A DNA stretch of 27,592 nt from Dehalococcoidia bacterium (GTDB lineage Bacteria; Chloroflexota; Dehalococcoidia; UBA3495): NCBI GenBank assembly GCA_030753265.1, contig JASMCQ010000059.1, positions 1 through 27,592 on the forward strand. Reading direction: 5' to 3'. Positions 16,775-25,494 of the stretch are shown one piece after another. Numbering within the stretch: position 1 is the first letter of the stretch; the number at the start of each line of letters is the position of its first letter. Position numbers and translations under genes: made by a program. The notes beneath the pieces were generated by a model. It did no database searches. It was given only the letters and a program-made list of their open reading frames with translations, and had not been told where the DNA came from.

Positions 16775-16829
16775 CCCTCATTCCGGCCCCCGTCCCCTCT
16801 CCCTGAGGGAGAGGGGACGGGGGTGAGGG
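16775..16829. repeat. Long palindrome between permease and ATPase
   Basis: A perfect 17-bp stem, CCCCCGTCCCCTCTCCC (16787-16803) with its complement at 16807-16823, loop TGA. Outer arms CCCTCA / TGAGGG extend it to 16775-16829 with an internal bulge. It lies inside the operon, so in RNA it could limit read-through or protect the permease message. The composition resembles the family A repeats. Confidence 0.85.
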
Positions 16830-16869
16830 CGCGCAATTTCCGAGAAACGCGGGGAGATGGATAGATGAG

Positions 16870-17870
<1,001 letters not shown>

Positions 17871-17874
<4 letters not shown>

Positions 17875-18629
17875 AAGAGGCGCCGGAGGGGAGTGCCCCG
17901 CCGATTGAATCCGGACCCCACGGCGCGGCCCCCGCGCCCATGATTTCGACGCGAGACCTGGCCCGGGTTTTCGGGTCCGGTGAGACGTCGGTTACCGCCG
18001 TCGGCCGGGTCACGCTGGATATCTTTCCAGGGGAGTTTCTTGCCGTTGTCGGCCGCTCCGGCTCGGGAAAAACCACCCTATTGAACCTCATGTCCGGCCT
18101 GGACCGGCCCACCGGAGGCAAGGTCTTCTTCCAAGGCAGCGATCTGGCTACTCTGTCGGAGTCCCGCCTGGTGGAGCTACGGCGCCGGAAGATCGGTTTT
18201 GTCTTCCAGTCGTTCGGCTTGATGCCCCTCCTCTCGGCGCTGGAAAACGTTGAGCTGCCCCTGCACATCAGCGGCTATTCGTGGCGGGAGCGCCGCCGGC
18301 TGGCCCTGAAATCCCTCGACCTGGTGGGCCTGGGCCCCCGGGCCCGGCACCGCCCCTACGAACTTTCGGGCGGAGAGCAGCAAAGGGCGTCCATCGCCCG
18401 GGCCCTGGTCGCCGCGCCCGACGTGGTGTTCGCCGACGAGCCCACCGGCGAGCTGGACACCACCACGGCCGGGGCCATCGCCACCATTTTGCGCGATATC
18501 GTCGTGCAGCAGGGGACCACCGTGGTGGTGGCAACCCATGACCTGACCCTGGCCGGAATGTGCAACCGGACCGTGCAACTGGTCGACGGGGCCGTGGTGA
18601 AACCATCGCCGCCGGTGCAAGGATCGTAG
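17871..18629 (+). CDS. ABC transporter ATPase, MacB/LolD type
   Basis: The second nucleotide-binding subunit, 252 residues, the usual LolD/MacB-NBD length with a Pro/Ala-rich N-terminal stretch of about 23 residues. Walker A is GRSGSGKTT (61-69), the Q-loop is Q113 (FVFQSFGLMPLLS), the signature LSGGE (165-169), Walker B VVFADE (185-190) and H223 (ATHD). It starts within the end of the first ATPase (ATGA overlap at 17871-17874). Two different intact ATPases beside two permeases suggest a heteromeric transporter, or two transporters sharing an operon. It lacks the AbrB-like tail of its neighbour. The last gene of the operon is followed 8 bases later by a family A repeat. Confidence 0.93.
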
Positions 18630-18637
18630 CACCGCAC

Positions 18638-18705
18638 GTTCCCTCACCCTCGGTCCCTCTCCCGCTGGGAGAGGGATGCCCTGGCGAAGCCTGGGCTGGG
18701 TGAGG
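18638..18705. repeat. Interspersed palindromic repeat, family A, copy 2
   Basis: Same length and orientation as 709-776, with about eight differences. It directly follows the ABC operon, where its inverted segments (CCCTCTCCC / GGGAGAGGG) could fold in the RNA and act as a 3' end. There is no T-run. Confidence 0.85.
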
Positions 18706-18989
18706 CCGCCGGTGTTCTGCTTGACCTGTGGCAGCGGCGCGAGTAGGATTGGCGGTATCCGGAGGAGCCTTCTTCTTCAGCCTCGGTCCACGGGTGATCG
18801 ACACCGCCCCCTCCTACATTATTGGACCAAAATAGGGGAACCAGGCTCCTCGAAACCCCTGGGCATCAACGCCACCGGCGTCATGGCGACCGCCTTGGGC
18901 GTATGGGGTATCCCGTCATCCCTCGCTATGGACTATGGCCTACGCCGGCGCAGCCGCGGGGATCGACGAGGAAACCGGTAGCCGACAGC
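18706..18989. other. Gap upstream of the AOR genes
   Basis: A reading frame is open from 18822 into the first AOR gene, but its upstream part has no family similarity that I recognise. I see no gene or RNA in this stretch. Confidence 0.4.
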
Positions 18990-19027
18990 ATTCCTCCGGC
19001 GAGGAATCTCTCAGAGGAATCTATAAA
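18990..19027 (+). promoter_or_regulatory. Operator-like repeats before the AOR genes
   Basis: ATTCCTC (18990-18996) and GAGGAAT (19001-19007) form a perfect inverted repeat with a 4-base spacer. GAGGAATCT recurs 13 bases later (19014-19022), giving a direct repeat with near-helical period. A TATAAA box follows at 19022-19027, 34 bases before the AOR start. The cluster looks like a regulator binding site over a promoter, although no clear -35 box is present. Confidence 0.4.
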
Positions 19028-19061
19028 TGGTAGAAACTTTGCTGAATCAGGGAGGTCCGTC

Positions 19062-20960
19062 ATGGCTGTAAAAGGCGGGTTCCAAGGCCAAATCCTGGAG
19101 GTAGACCTGACCAGCGGGACCACCCGGTCCGTGCCCATGCCCCCGGAGGAGGTGCTGCGGGCCTATGGCGGCGCCACGGGCGTCGGCCTGTTCCTCATGG
19201 CCCAGGAGATAACCCCCACCATGCGCCCGGTCGATCCCGACTGCCCGTTCTACCTGTTCACCGGCCCCCTCACCGGTGTCATGGTGCCGAACGCCTCCCA
19301 CTGGGTCCTGGTCAACCTGAGGGAGTGCCCCGACTACCACGTGGGGCTGAGCCACGCCCACGGGTATTTTGGCGCCCGGCTCAAGCACGCCGGTTGGGAT
19401 GGCATCGTCGTCCGGGGCGTTTCGCCCAAGCCGGTGTACCTCTGGATCGAGGACCAAAATGTAGAGTTGCGCGACGCCGCTCCCTATTGGGGAATGGACA
19501 CCTTCGAGACGCCGCGACGCATCAAGCTGGAGTTGGGCGATCCTCTCCAGATCAGCGTCGCCTGCATCGGTCCCGGTGGGGAGAACCTGATCACCGGGGC
19601 TGCGGTGCGCTCCGACGGGACCTACACCGCGGCCCGGGGCGAGGCCGGCATCGCCTGGGGCTCCAAGTTGCTCAAAGCCATCGCCGTGCGGGGCACCGGC
19701 CGGGCACCCATCACCGACCCCGCGGGCCTCATGGAGGCCTACGAGACCTGGAACCGGGCCCTCTACGCATCGGAGCGCCCGCCGCCCTCACAGCACTCCC
19801 ACTCGGTGGTCCCGGGCACCTTCGCCAACGTCCCCGACCGGGGCAACGTCCAGGGGAAGAACTATAGCGATCCGGACTTCCAATATCACTGGAAGGACCG
19901 CTGGGAAGAGGACACTCCCAAATGGAAGGTGCGCCCCGTCGGGGGATTCAACTGCGACATGACCTGCCACCACGAGACGGTGATCACCACCGGGCCCGTG
20001 GCCGGAACCGTGGTCTCAGGCTACGGCGGTGAGATCATTCAGCAGACCGGCCCCAACCTGGGCATCGACGACCCCGGCGTTGCCCTGGCCATTACCGGCA
20101 TGGTGGACGGGCTGGGACTGGACGGGGGAGAGGTGCCCCGCAATATCGCCATGGTGATGGAGGCCTACAACACCGAGCGCCTCAACCAGGACGAGGTGGA
20201 CGGCCTGGACCTCACCTGGGGCAACTATGAGGCCGTCATCGAGCTGTTGGAGAAGACGGTGCGCCGGGAAGGCATCGGCGCTTCCCTGGCCAAGCCGCCC
20301 CGGGAATGTGGCCGGGAACTGGGCATCGAAGACCTGGCAATCCACATGAAGGGAACGGGCTTCAACGACCACGACATGCGGATTCACCCGGGCCTCATAT
20401 TCCAGATGCTCATCGCCGGCGCCGGGCCGGTGTGGCAGACGGAGCTGGGGCTGGTTCTTCCGCCCCGGGCCGGTGCTCCCGATCTGGGCTACGAGTTTGT
20501 CGACCCCATGAGTCCTGACGGAATGGTTGAGCCGGTCTACAAAGGGCAGTTCAAGAAGCTCTGGGAGGATACCATCGGTGTCTGCCATTTCGCCCTGAAG
20601 CGCACGCCCGGCACCTGGGATCCCGCCATCAAGGCGCTTTCCGCCGCCACCGGATGGGAGGGCTATTCCCGCGAGGAGGCATTGACTACCGGCGAGCGCC
20701 TGGTCACGTTGCAGCGCCTGATGGCCCTTCACCTGGGCTACAAGCGGGAGCACGACTTCGACATCAGTCCGCGCATGCTGGCGGGCCTGGATGCCGGGCC
20801 CATGAAGGGCAGGGTTATTCCCGCCGGGCCGCACCTGGAAAGGTGGTTCCAGGAGTACTACGAGTGCCTCGATTGGGACCAGGATAGCGGTGCGCCCAGC
20901 CAGGAGGCGCTGCAGCGGCTAGGCATGGAAGGCGTCCAGGTGGGAAGGGCGGAAGCGTAG
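19062..20960 (+). CDS. Aldehyde ferredoxin oxidoreductase family protein (1)
   Basis: A tungsten- or molybdenum-bispterin oxidoreductase of the AOR family, which oxidises aldehydes or reduces acids with ferredoxin; 632 residues, the family length. The N-terminal domain starts with GGFQGQILEVDLTSG. LKHAGWDGIVVRG (108-120) and GSKLLKAIAVRGTG (200-213) are pterin-binding family landmarks. Two cluster cysteines are visible, C298 and C302 (NCDMTCHHE), and a third, C508, in DTIGVCHF. The canonical CxxCxxxC first cysteine is Gly295 here. The [4Fe-4S] cluster therefore lacks a usual ligand or is absent. The start at ATG 19062 is set by GGGAGG 6 bases upstream. The second AOR follows after 68 bp, so the two are probably co-transcribed. 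Substrate unknown. Confidence 0.88.
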   Translation: MAVKGGFQGQILEVDLTSGTTRSVPMPPEEVLRAYGGATGVGLFLMAQEITPTMRPVDPDCPFYLFTGPLTGVMVPNASHWVLVNLRECPDYHVGLSHAHGYFGARLKHAGWDGIVVRGVSPKPVYLWIEDQNVELRDAAPYWGMDTFETPRRIKLELGDPLQISVACIGPGGENLITGAAVRSDGTYTAARGEAGIAWGSKLLKAIAVRGTGRAPITDPAGLMEAYETWNRALYASERPPPSQHSHSVVPGTFANVPDRGNVQGKNYSDPDFQYHWKDRWEEDTPKWKVRPVGGFNCDMTCHHETVITTGPVAGTVVSGYGGEIIQQTGPNLGIDDPGVALAITGMVDGLGLDGGEVPRNIAMVMEAYNTERLNQDEVDGLDLTWGNYEAVIELLEKTVRREGIGASLAKPPRECGRELGIEDLAIHMKGTGFNDHDMRIHPGLIFQMLIAGAGPVWQTELGLVLPPRAGAPDLGYEFVDPMSPDGMVEPVYKGQFKKLWEDTIGVCHFALKRTPGTWDPAIKALSAATGWEGYSREEALTTGERLVTLQRLMALHLGYKREHDFDISPRMLAGLDAGPMKGRVIPAGPHLERWFQEYYECLDWDQDSGAPSQEALQRLGMEGVQVGRAEA

Positions 20961-21028
20961 CGGCGCATCACCGACGCCAGTTGGTGCGGGACGGCGCCGT
21001 CGCCGCCCCCGAAGCAAGGAGGAAAACC

Positions 21029-22969
21029 ATGGCGATTCGTGGAGGATACCGGCCTCATGTCCTGCGTGTAGACCTGGATCAGGGCACGATCACCAGGGAG
21101 CCCCTGCCCAGTGAGGATATCCTGCGCAAGTACGTGGGCGGCACCGGCCTGGGCATATACTTGCTGCTGCGCGACGCACCCCCAAAGGCCGAGGCTACCG
21201 AGGCCGACGCACCCCTCATCTTCATGGCGGGGCCACTGACGGGGACCCCCGCCAACAACTCCTCCGACTGGGCCACCATCTGTTACAACCTCCTCATACC
21301 CTACTCCGCCGGGGTGGGCCACGGCCACGGCTTCTGGGGGGCCTACCTGAAGCACGCCGGGCACGAAGGCATCTACATCACGGGCCGGGCCGAGAAGCCT
21401 CAATACCTTTGGATCGACGACGACCACGTGGAGCTGCGCGACGCCAGCCACCTGTGGGGCGTGAACACCAGGGAAACCGAGCGCCGCCTCAAGGTGGAGT
21501 TGGGGGACGAGGAGTTCATCAGCGTGGCCTGCATCGGCCCCGCCGGCGAGGCGGTGCTTCCCGGGGCCATGGTGAAGGCGGACCGCAACCACGGCTCCGG
21601 TAAAGGCAGTCCGGGGGCCGTGATGGGCAGCAAGAACCTCAAGGCCATCGCGGTGCGGGGCACCGGCGCCGTTCCCGTTTTCGACCCCGAGGGGCTGGTG
21701 AAGACCTCCGCCGAGTGGGAGGAAAACCTGATGCCCGACCCCGCCAAGAGCTTCGTGGTCCCGCCTTCGGCGATGGGCCTGAAGGACGGGGGCGAGAGCC
21801 GTGAATACTACAACCGGCTGGGCAAGACCCTGAGGGTCGCGGGCAAGAACATGACCGACCCGGAATGGGGCGCCCAGTATTCCCTTAACTACGTTGAGGC
21901 CTGCGCCCGCTGGAAGATTACCCCCCAGCCGTCCTACAACTGCAAGATATCCTGCGCCTACGACGTGGAGATAACCGACGGCCCCTACGCCGGGTTCGTG
22001 GGGAGCCCCTGCGGAGGCGCCGAGAACATGGAGGGCGCCGCCGGCATGATCGGCGTGGACGACCCCAACGGCATCGTGATCATGACCGACTTCTACGACG
22101 GCATGGGGCTGGAGTCGGGCCAATTCGGCACCATCATGGGCGCGGTGTACGAGGCCTACAACGAAGGCATCCTCACCCAGGAGGACACCGACGGCTTGGA
22201 CCTGACGTGGGGCAACTGGGAATCGGCCATGGAACTGATCAACCGGGCCATCCGGAGGGAGGGGATCGGCGCCAAGCTGGCCCTGGGCTCCAAGGCCCTT
22301 CCCGAGGCCTTGGGCAGCGAAAAGGGACTGGTGGAGAAGATGCGCAGCAAGGTGCTGGACGTGAAGGGCGCCGGGGTGGTGGCCCACGACCACCGCCAAT
22401 TCTGGGGCACCTTTTTCGGCGAGCTGATAGCGGGCACCGGGCCCTCGATCCAGGGATCGGGCATCGACATGGTGGGCAACCCGGAGCTGGGCTACCCAGA
22501 GAGCACTCCGGGGGTGGCCCACAACGCCGAGGAAGCTATCGCCAAGGTGGACCCGGTCCGCAAGACCCAGTTCGCCAAGCTGTTCTGGGACTGCCTGGGC
22601 GTCTGCATGTTCGCCGCGCGGGGCGTCCCGGATTCCCTGCGCCTCACCGCCGATTCCCTGGCCCAGGGCGTCGGGTGGGAGGATTTCGACCTGCCGGAGG
22701 CCCTCACGGTCGGCGAGCGGGTCACCAACCTGATGCGGTTGGTGTACGCCAGGAGGGGATTTCAGAAGCAGGACGAGTTCGACATCTCCGAGAAACACCT
22801 GGAGGCGCCACCCGCCGGCCCGTCCAAGGGTTTGAGCATCAAGCCCTATCTTCCCGCCATGGTGGACGAGTACTATGGCCAGATGGGCTGGAACGTGGCT
22901 ACGGGGCTGCCCACTCCCGAGACCCTCAAGCGGCTGGGCATGGAAGAGTTCCTTAAAGACATCGAGTAG
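21029..22969 (+). CDS. Aldehyde ferredoxin oxidoreductase family protein (2)
   Basis: A second AOR paralog of 646 residues. Pterin-region landmarks are LKHAGHEGIYITG (107-119) and GAVMGSKNLKAIAVRGTG (196-213), closer to classic AOR than in the first copy. Cluster cysteines C305 and C309 (YNCKISCAYDV) and C526 (LGVCMFAARG) are present; the position of the first cysteine in CxxCxxxC is Ser302. The start ATG 21029 follows AGGAGG at 21018-21023, and the open frame up to 20981 has no family similarity. Both genes share long patterns such as DGLDLTWGN and RREGIGA, so they arose by tandem duplication and then diverged. No ferredoxin, flavoprotein or tungsten-pterin gene is adjacent. The protein could be catalytic alone or form a heteromer with the first. 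Confidence 0.9.
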   Translation: MAIRGGYRPHVLRVDLDQGTITREPLPSEDILRKYVGGTGLGIYLLLRDAPPKAEATEADAPLIFMAGPLTGTPANNSSDWATICYNLLIPYSAGVGHGHGFWGAYLKHAGHEGIYITGRAEKPQYLWIDDDHVELRDASHLWGVNTRETERRLKVELGDEEFISVACIGPAGEAVLPGAMVKADRNHGSGKGSPGAVMGSKNLKAIAVRGTGAVPVFDPEGLVKTSAEWEENLMPDPAKSFVVPPSAMGLKDGGESREYYNRLGKTLRVAGKNMTDPEWGAQYSLNYVEACARWKITPQPSYNCKISCAYDVEITDGPYAGFVGSPCGGAENMEGAAGMIGVDDPNGIVIMTDFYDGMGLESGQFGTIMGAVYEAYNEGILTQEDTDGLDLTWGNWESAMELINRAIRREGIGAKLALGSKALPEALGSEKGLVEKMRSKVLDVKGAGVVAHDHRQFWGTFFGELIAGTGPSIQGSGIDMVGNPELGYPESTPGVAHNAEEAIAKVDPVRKTQFAKLFWDCLGVCMFAARGVPDSLRLTADSLAQGVGWEDFDLPEALTVGERVTNLMRLVYARRGFQKQDEFDISEKHLEAPPAGPSKGLSIKPYLPAMVDEYYGQMGWNVATGLPTPETLKRLGMEEFLKDIE

Positions 22970-23009
22970 CGGCGGCGGATTGCCCGGTTGGGGTGATCCC
23001 CTCTCTTAT

Positions 23010-23030
23010 CTCCCCCTTCCCAAGGGGGAG
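23010..23030. repeat. Stem-loop after the AOR genes
   Basis: CTCCCCCTT (23010-23018), loop CCC, AAGGGGGAG (23022-23030): a perfect 9-bp stem 40 bases after the AOR stop. The composition is like the other C/T-rich palindromes of this window. It may help end the AOR transcript. Confidence 0.6.
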
Positions 23031-23048
23031 AGGACCCCCCATCGTAAC

Positions 23049-23071
23049 CGGGCTAGCCACACGCTAGCCCG
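23049..23071. terminator. Bidirectional hairpin between convergent genes
   Basis: CGGGCTAGC (23049-23057), loop CACAC, GCTAGCCCG (23063-23071). The right arm contains the TAG stop of the minus-strand CapA gene. No strong T-run follows on either strand, so the terminator role is inferred from its position between converging genes. Confidence 0.45.
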
Positions 23072-24203
23072 AAATCAAGACCTCGTCGCCGTCCCAAGAG
23101 AAGCTGACGTTCAGGTCCTCTTCTTCCGAGATCTTCTGAACGTAGTCGAAGACCTCCTGGGCCTGTGAATCTCCTCGTTTCACCACCACGGGCTCCAGGT
23201 CGGGGTTGACGTAGGCAGGGATGTAGGTCACCTTCTGGATCTTCTTGTCTTGCACATAGGCCTTGGCGATCATGGTCTTGATGGCGTCGGGATGGTACCG
23301 GTATCTTTCATATCCCGGAATGGGCTTGATGTGGTAGAAGTCCCGTAGACGCGCCGCCGTCGTCCCCAGAGGTGCGGCCTGGGAGGCCGGCTGGCTGTGC
23401 TCCAGGGCGAAATTGCCCAGGCCGTAGAAGATGGCCTTATCCTTGTAAACCTCGATGCCCTTGAGGATATGAGCGTGGTGCTGGAGCACCAGGTCCGCTC
23501 CGGCATCGATTGCCGCGTAGGCCGCTTCTTTCTGGTACATGGCCACCACGACGGGCACGAAGTGAACGCCGCAATGCATGGAGACCACCACCACGTCCAC
23601 CTGGGGTCTCAGTCTCTTGATGTCCTCCTCCATCGCCTGCAGGTGCTCCGGCGCCACCGCCGTGATGATGGCGGGAGGGGTGCCCGGCTGGACGTCGACC
23701 TGCCGGTAGTAATGGGATGCCCGCAAAGGGGCGCAGCCGGGAATTTCCTCTTCCGCCTCCAGGCCGGGAGACAAGATGGAGAGGTAGGCCAACACGCCGA
23801 ACTTGGTGCCGTCTCTTTCGAGGACCACGGGCTTCCTGGCTTCTTGGATGTTCCGGCCCGCGCCGGCCACGGCTATGCCGTTATTGGCGAGAGCATCCAG
23901 GGTATCGAGGAAAGCTTCCTCTCCATAGTCCATGGCGTGGTTGCAAGCGAAGGACATCACGTCGAACCCGGCGCCCTCCTCGGTGAGGGCGGTGACATTC
24001 TTGGGCGCGAGCCGGCAGGGTACATGGGGGATGAACTGGGGTGTGCCCCTATCGGAGAGGGGGCTCTCCATCTGCCCGAAAACTATGTCGGCGGCGCGGA
24101 ATGCGTCGCGGCAGTGACGAAAAATCGAGGCCGGATCGTCCCGGTTGGGGCTGATGTCCCCCACGCCCACCAGTGTGATTGCCTTCTCTTTGTTCTGAAC
24201 CAT
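23064..24203 (-). CDS. CapA-family metallophosphatase-like protein
   Basis: A member of the PGA_cap/CapA family, a calcineurin-like metallophosphoesterase fold named after poly-gamma-glutamate capsule synthesis; 379 residues. Visible family elements are VGVGDISPN with metal-ligand D16, GQMESPLSD, SFACNHAMDYG, SMHCGVHF and LQHHAHILKGIEVYKDKAIF followed by YGLGNF. The canonical 'HWG.E' motif reads HCGVHF here, so the Glu is replaced by His. No signal peptide is evident, so it may be cytoplasmic, unlike many CapA proteins. No capB/capC genes are near. ATG 24203 is preferred, with GGGAGG upstream at 24215-24220; a TTG at 24227 is in frame. It converges on the AOR pair. The actual substrate is unknown; assignment to capsule synthesis is only by family name. 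Confidence 0.85.
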   Translation of the reverse strand: MVQNKEKAITLVGVGDISPNRDDPASIFRHCRDAFRAADIVFGQMESPLSDRGTPQFIPHVPCRLAPKNVTALTEEGAGFDVMSFACNHAMDYGEEAFLDTLDALANNGIAVAGAGRNIQEARKPVVLERDGTKFGVLAYLSILSPGLEAEEEIPGCAPLRASHYYRQVDVQPGTPPAIITAVAPEHLQAMEEDIKRLRPQVDVVVVSMHCGVHFVPVVVAMYQKEAAYAAIDAGADLVLQHHAHILKGIEVYKDKAIFYGLGNFALEHSQPASQAAPLGTTAARLRDFYHIKPIPGYERYRYHPDAIKTMIAKAYVQDKKIQKVTYIPAYVNPDLEPVVVKRGDSQAQEVFDYVQKISEEEDLNVSFSWDGDEVLISG

Positions 24204-24322
24204 TTCGACCGGCACCTCCCGAGCCAACTGGGCCGCGCCCCGGGTTTAAGCGCGGCCGTTCCCAGCTAGAGCTTAGCACACGGTCCCCGAGTTTCAAATA
24301 CGCACCGCCGGGCCAGGCGTCC

Positions 24323-24994
24323 TCAGTTCATTTCCCCCAGCATCACCCGGGCCATCTTCCCCGATAGGAAGGTAGTGGCGTTCATGATATGGAGCGAGAT
24401 GAAGAATGCCGGTATGCCGATAAGCGTGAGTATCCACGACCAGGGGAAGGGGTCAACGGTCCGATCACCAAGGCCAATCCATGAAAACTCGAACGGATCG
24501 CTGGTCCACATGTAGGCGGGCGCGAAGATCAGGCCGATGGAAACTGAGACCAGAGTCACGGCAATGGTGAAAGTGGCGATGCCCACGGGAAACTTGAGGA
24601 ACAAGTAAACCATGCCGGTCCAGGTCAGCCGGTCAGACAGGTGCGCCTTGAACCGCCGCCACACCCCGATGAAGAAGCGCTCTTCGCCGCTGAGATTCGA
24701 GCCGCCGGCCTCGGATTGCCCGGAGCGGGCCATGGGCGGTATGTCTTCCCGGAGCATGCCGATCGTCAATACGCGCTCGAATTGGCAGAACGCCCATGAA
24801 ATCAGGAAGACCAGAAGCAGGATGGGAACGCCGACCCAAATGACGGCCAGCCCGAACCCCAGGGATATGCCCGTCACCAGGGTTACGAAGTAGGCGATGC
24901 CCAGCGGCAAACCCAACAGAAGGTAGATGATGTTCAGGTAGCTTTGAGGGTCTGCGACAACGCCAAAGAAGGGCACCTTTTTCAATTCACTCAT
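24323..24994 (-). CDS. Four-helix membrane protein with 'Sensor' domain
   Basis: A 223-residue integral membrane protein. It resembles the putative Sensor domain found at the N-terminus of some actinobacterial histidine kinases and also stand-alone. The sequence FFGVVADPQSYLNIIYLLLG opens a first pair of helices (about 18-75), ending in the conserved FCQFERVL. A charged cytoplasmic stretch (about 76-115) follows. A second pair of helices (about 120-155 and 185-210) is built on the same WTGMVYLFLKFPVGIA pattern, so the protein looks like an internal duplication. No kinase domain is attached. The start ATG 24994 is fixed by AGGAGG at 25001-25006. The frame is open to 25411, but that upstream part is not protein-like. 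It is upstream of, and same strand as, the CapA-like gene, 119 bp apart; a link is possible but unproven. Confidence 0.8.
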   Translation of the reverse strand: MSELKKVPFFGVVADPQSYLNIIYLLLGLPLGIAYFVTLVTGISLGFGLAVIWVGVPILLLVFLISWAFCQFERVLTIGMLREDIPPMARSGQSEAGGSNLSGEERFFIGVWRRFKAHLSDRLTWTGMVYLFLKFPVGIATFTIAVTLVSVSIGLIFAPAYMWTSDPFEFSWIGLGDRTVDPFPWSWILTLIGIPAFFISLHIMNATTFLSGKMARVMLGEMN

Positions 24995-25494
24995 TCTTGG
25001 CCTCCTTGAGTCCAATCCAGGCAGTCCCATTTCAGGGTGGCGGTCCCGGATTGAGCGGCGCCTCCCATGGCTTGAATTATGAGTCGTGGCTGGGCGCAAT
25101 GTAATCGGCGTTACGTCTGATCTTGTTTTGTTAAAAGTCTGGCCCAAAGGTCGGCATTTGTACCGAGAAACGGTAGTACGAAGGTGCCAGCCAAAGCCAA
25201 GACGGAGCTTGATTAATGCGCCGCTCGCGCTTAGGTCAGCGAGGGGTTTCGAGGGCGCAAACAAGTAGGTCGTTGACGCCGCGCATGAGGAGATTTTGGG
25301 ACAGCATACCATAACTTTCCCGCCGGTCCCGCACGGCGTCGACCGGTAATCTGTCCGCCCATCCTCGAACACCATGAGGGCGGGCCCGCCCTGCCCCCCG
25401 GCCTTGGCCACGGCGCGGCGCCCTGTGATACGATGAGTACGGCTCCACCCGGCGTGGCGGTCCCGTGCCCACCACGGGAACAGGAGGCAAGACC
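24995..25494. other. Divergent intergenic region before the mutase
   Basis: 500 bp with no gene that I can support. It contains a perfect 16-bp palindrome AGGGCGGGCCCGCCCT (25377-25392), about 103 bases before the mutase start, a possible operator or repeat. An AT-rich stretch around 25120-25140 may hold the promoter of the minus-strand membrane gene, but no good hexamer pair was found. Confidence 0.45.

Noticed and set aside
20858..22798. 646-codon minus-strand frame antisense to the second AOR
   Set aside because: The AOR frame has full family similarity. The antisense frame is a codon-bias mirror with His/Val/Gly-rich composition.
24204..24227. N-terminal extension of the CapA protein from TTG 24227
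   Set aside because: ATG 24203 has an upstream GGGAGG, while the extension would place the ribosome site inside the coding region; the extension shows no signal peptide.
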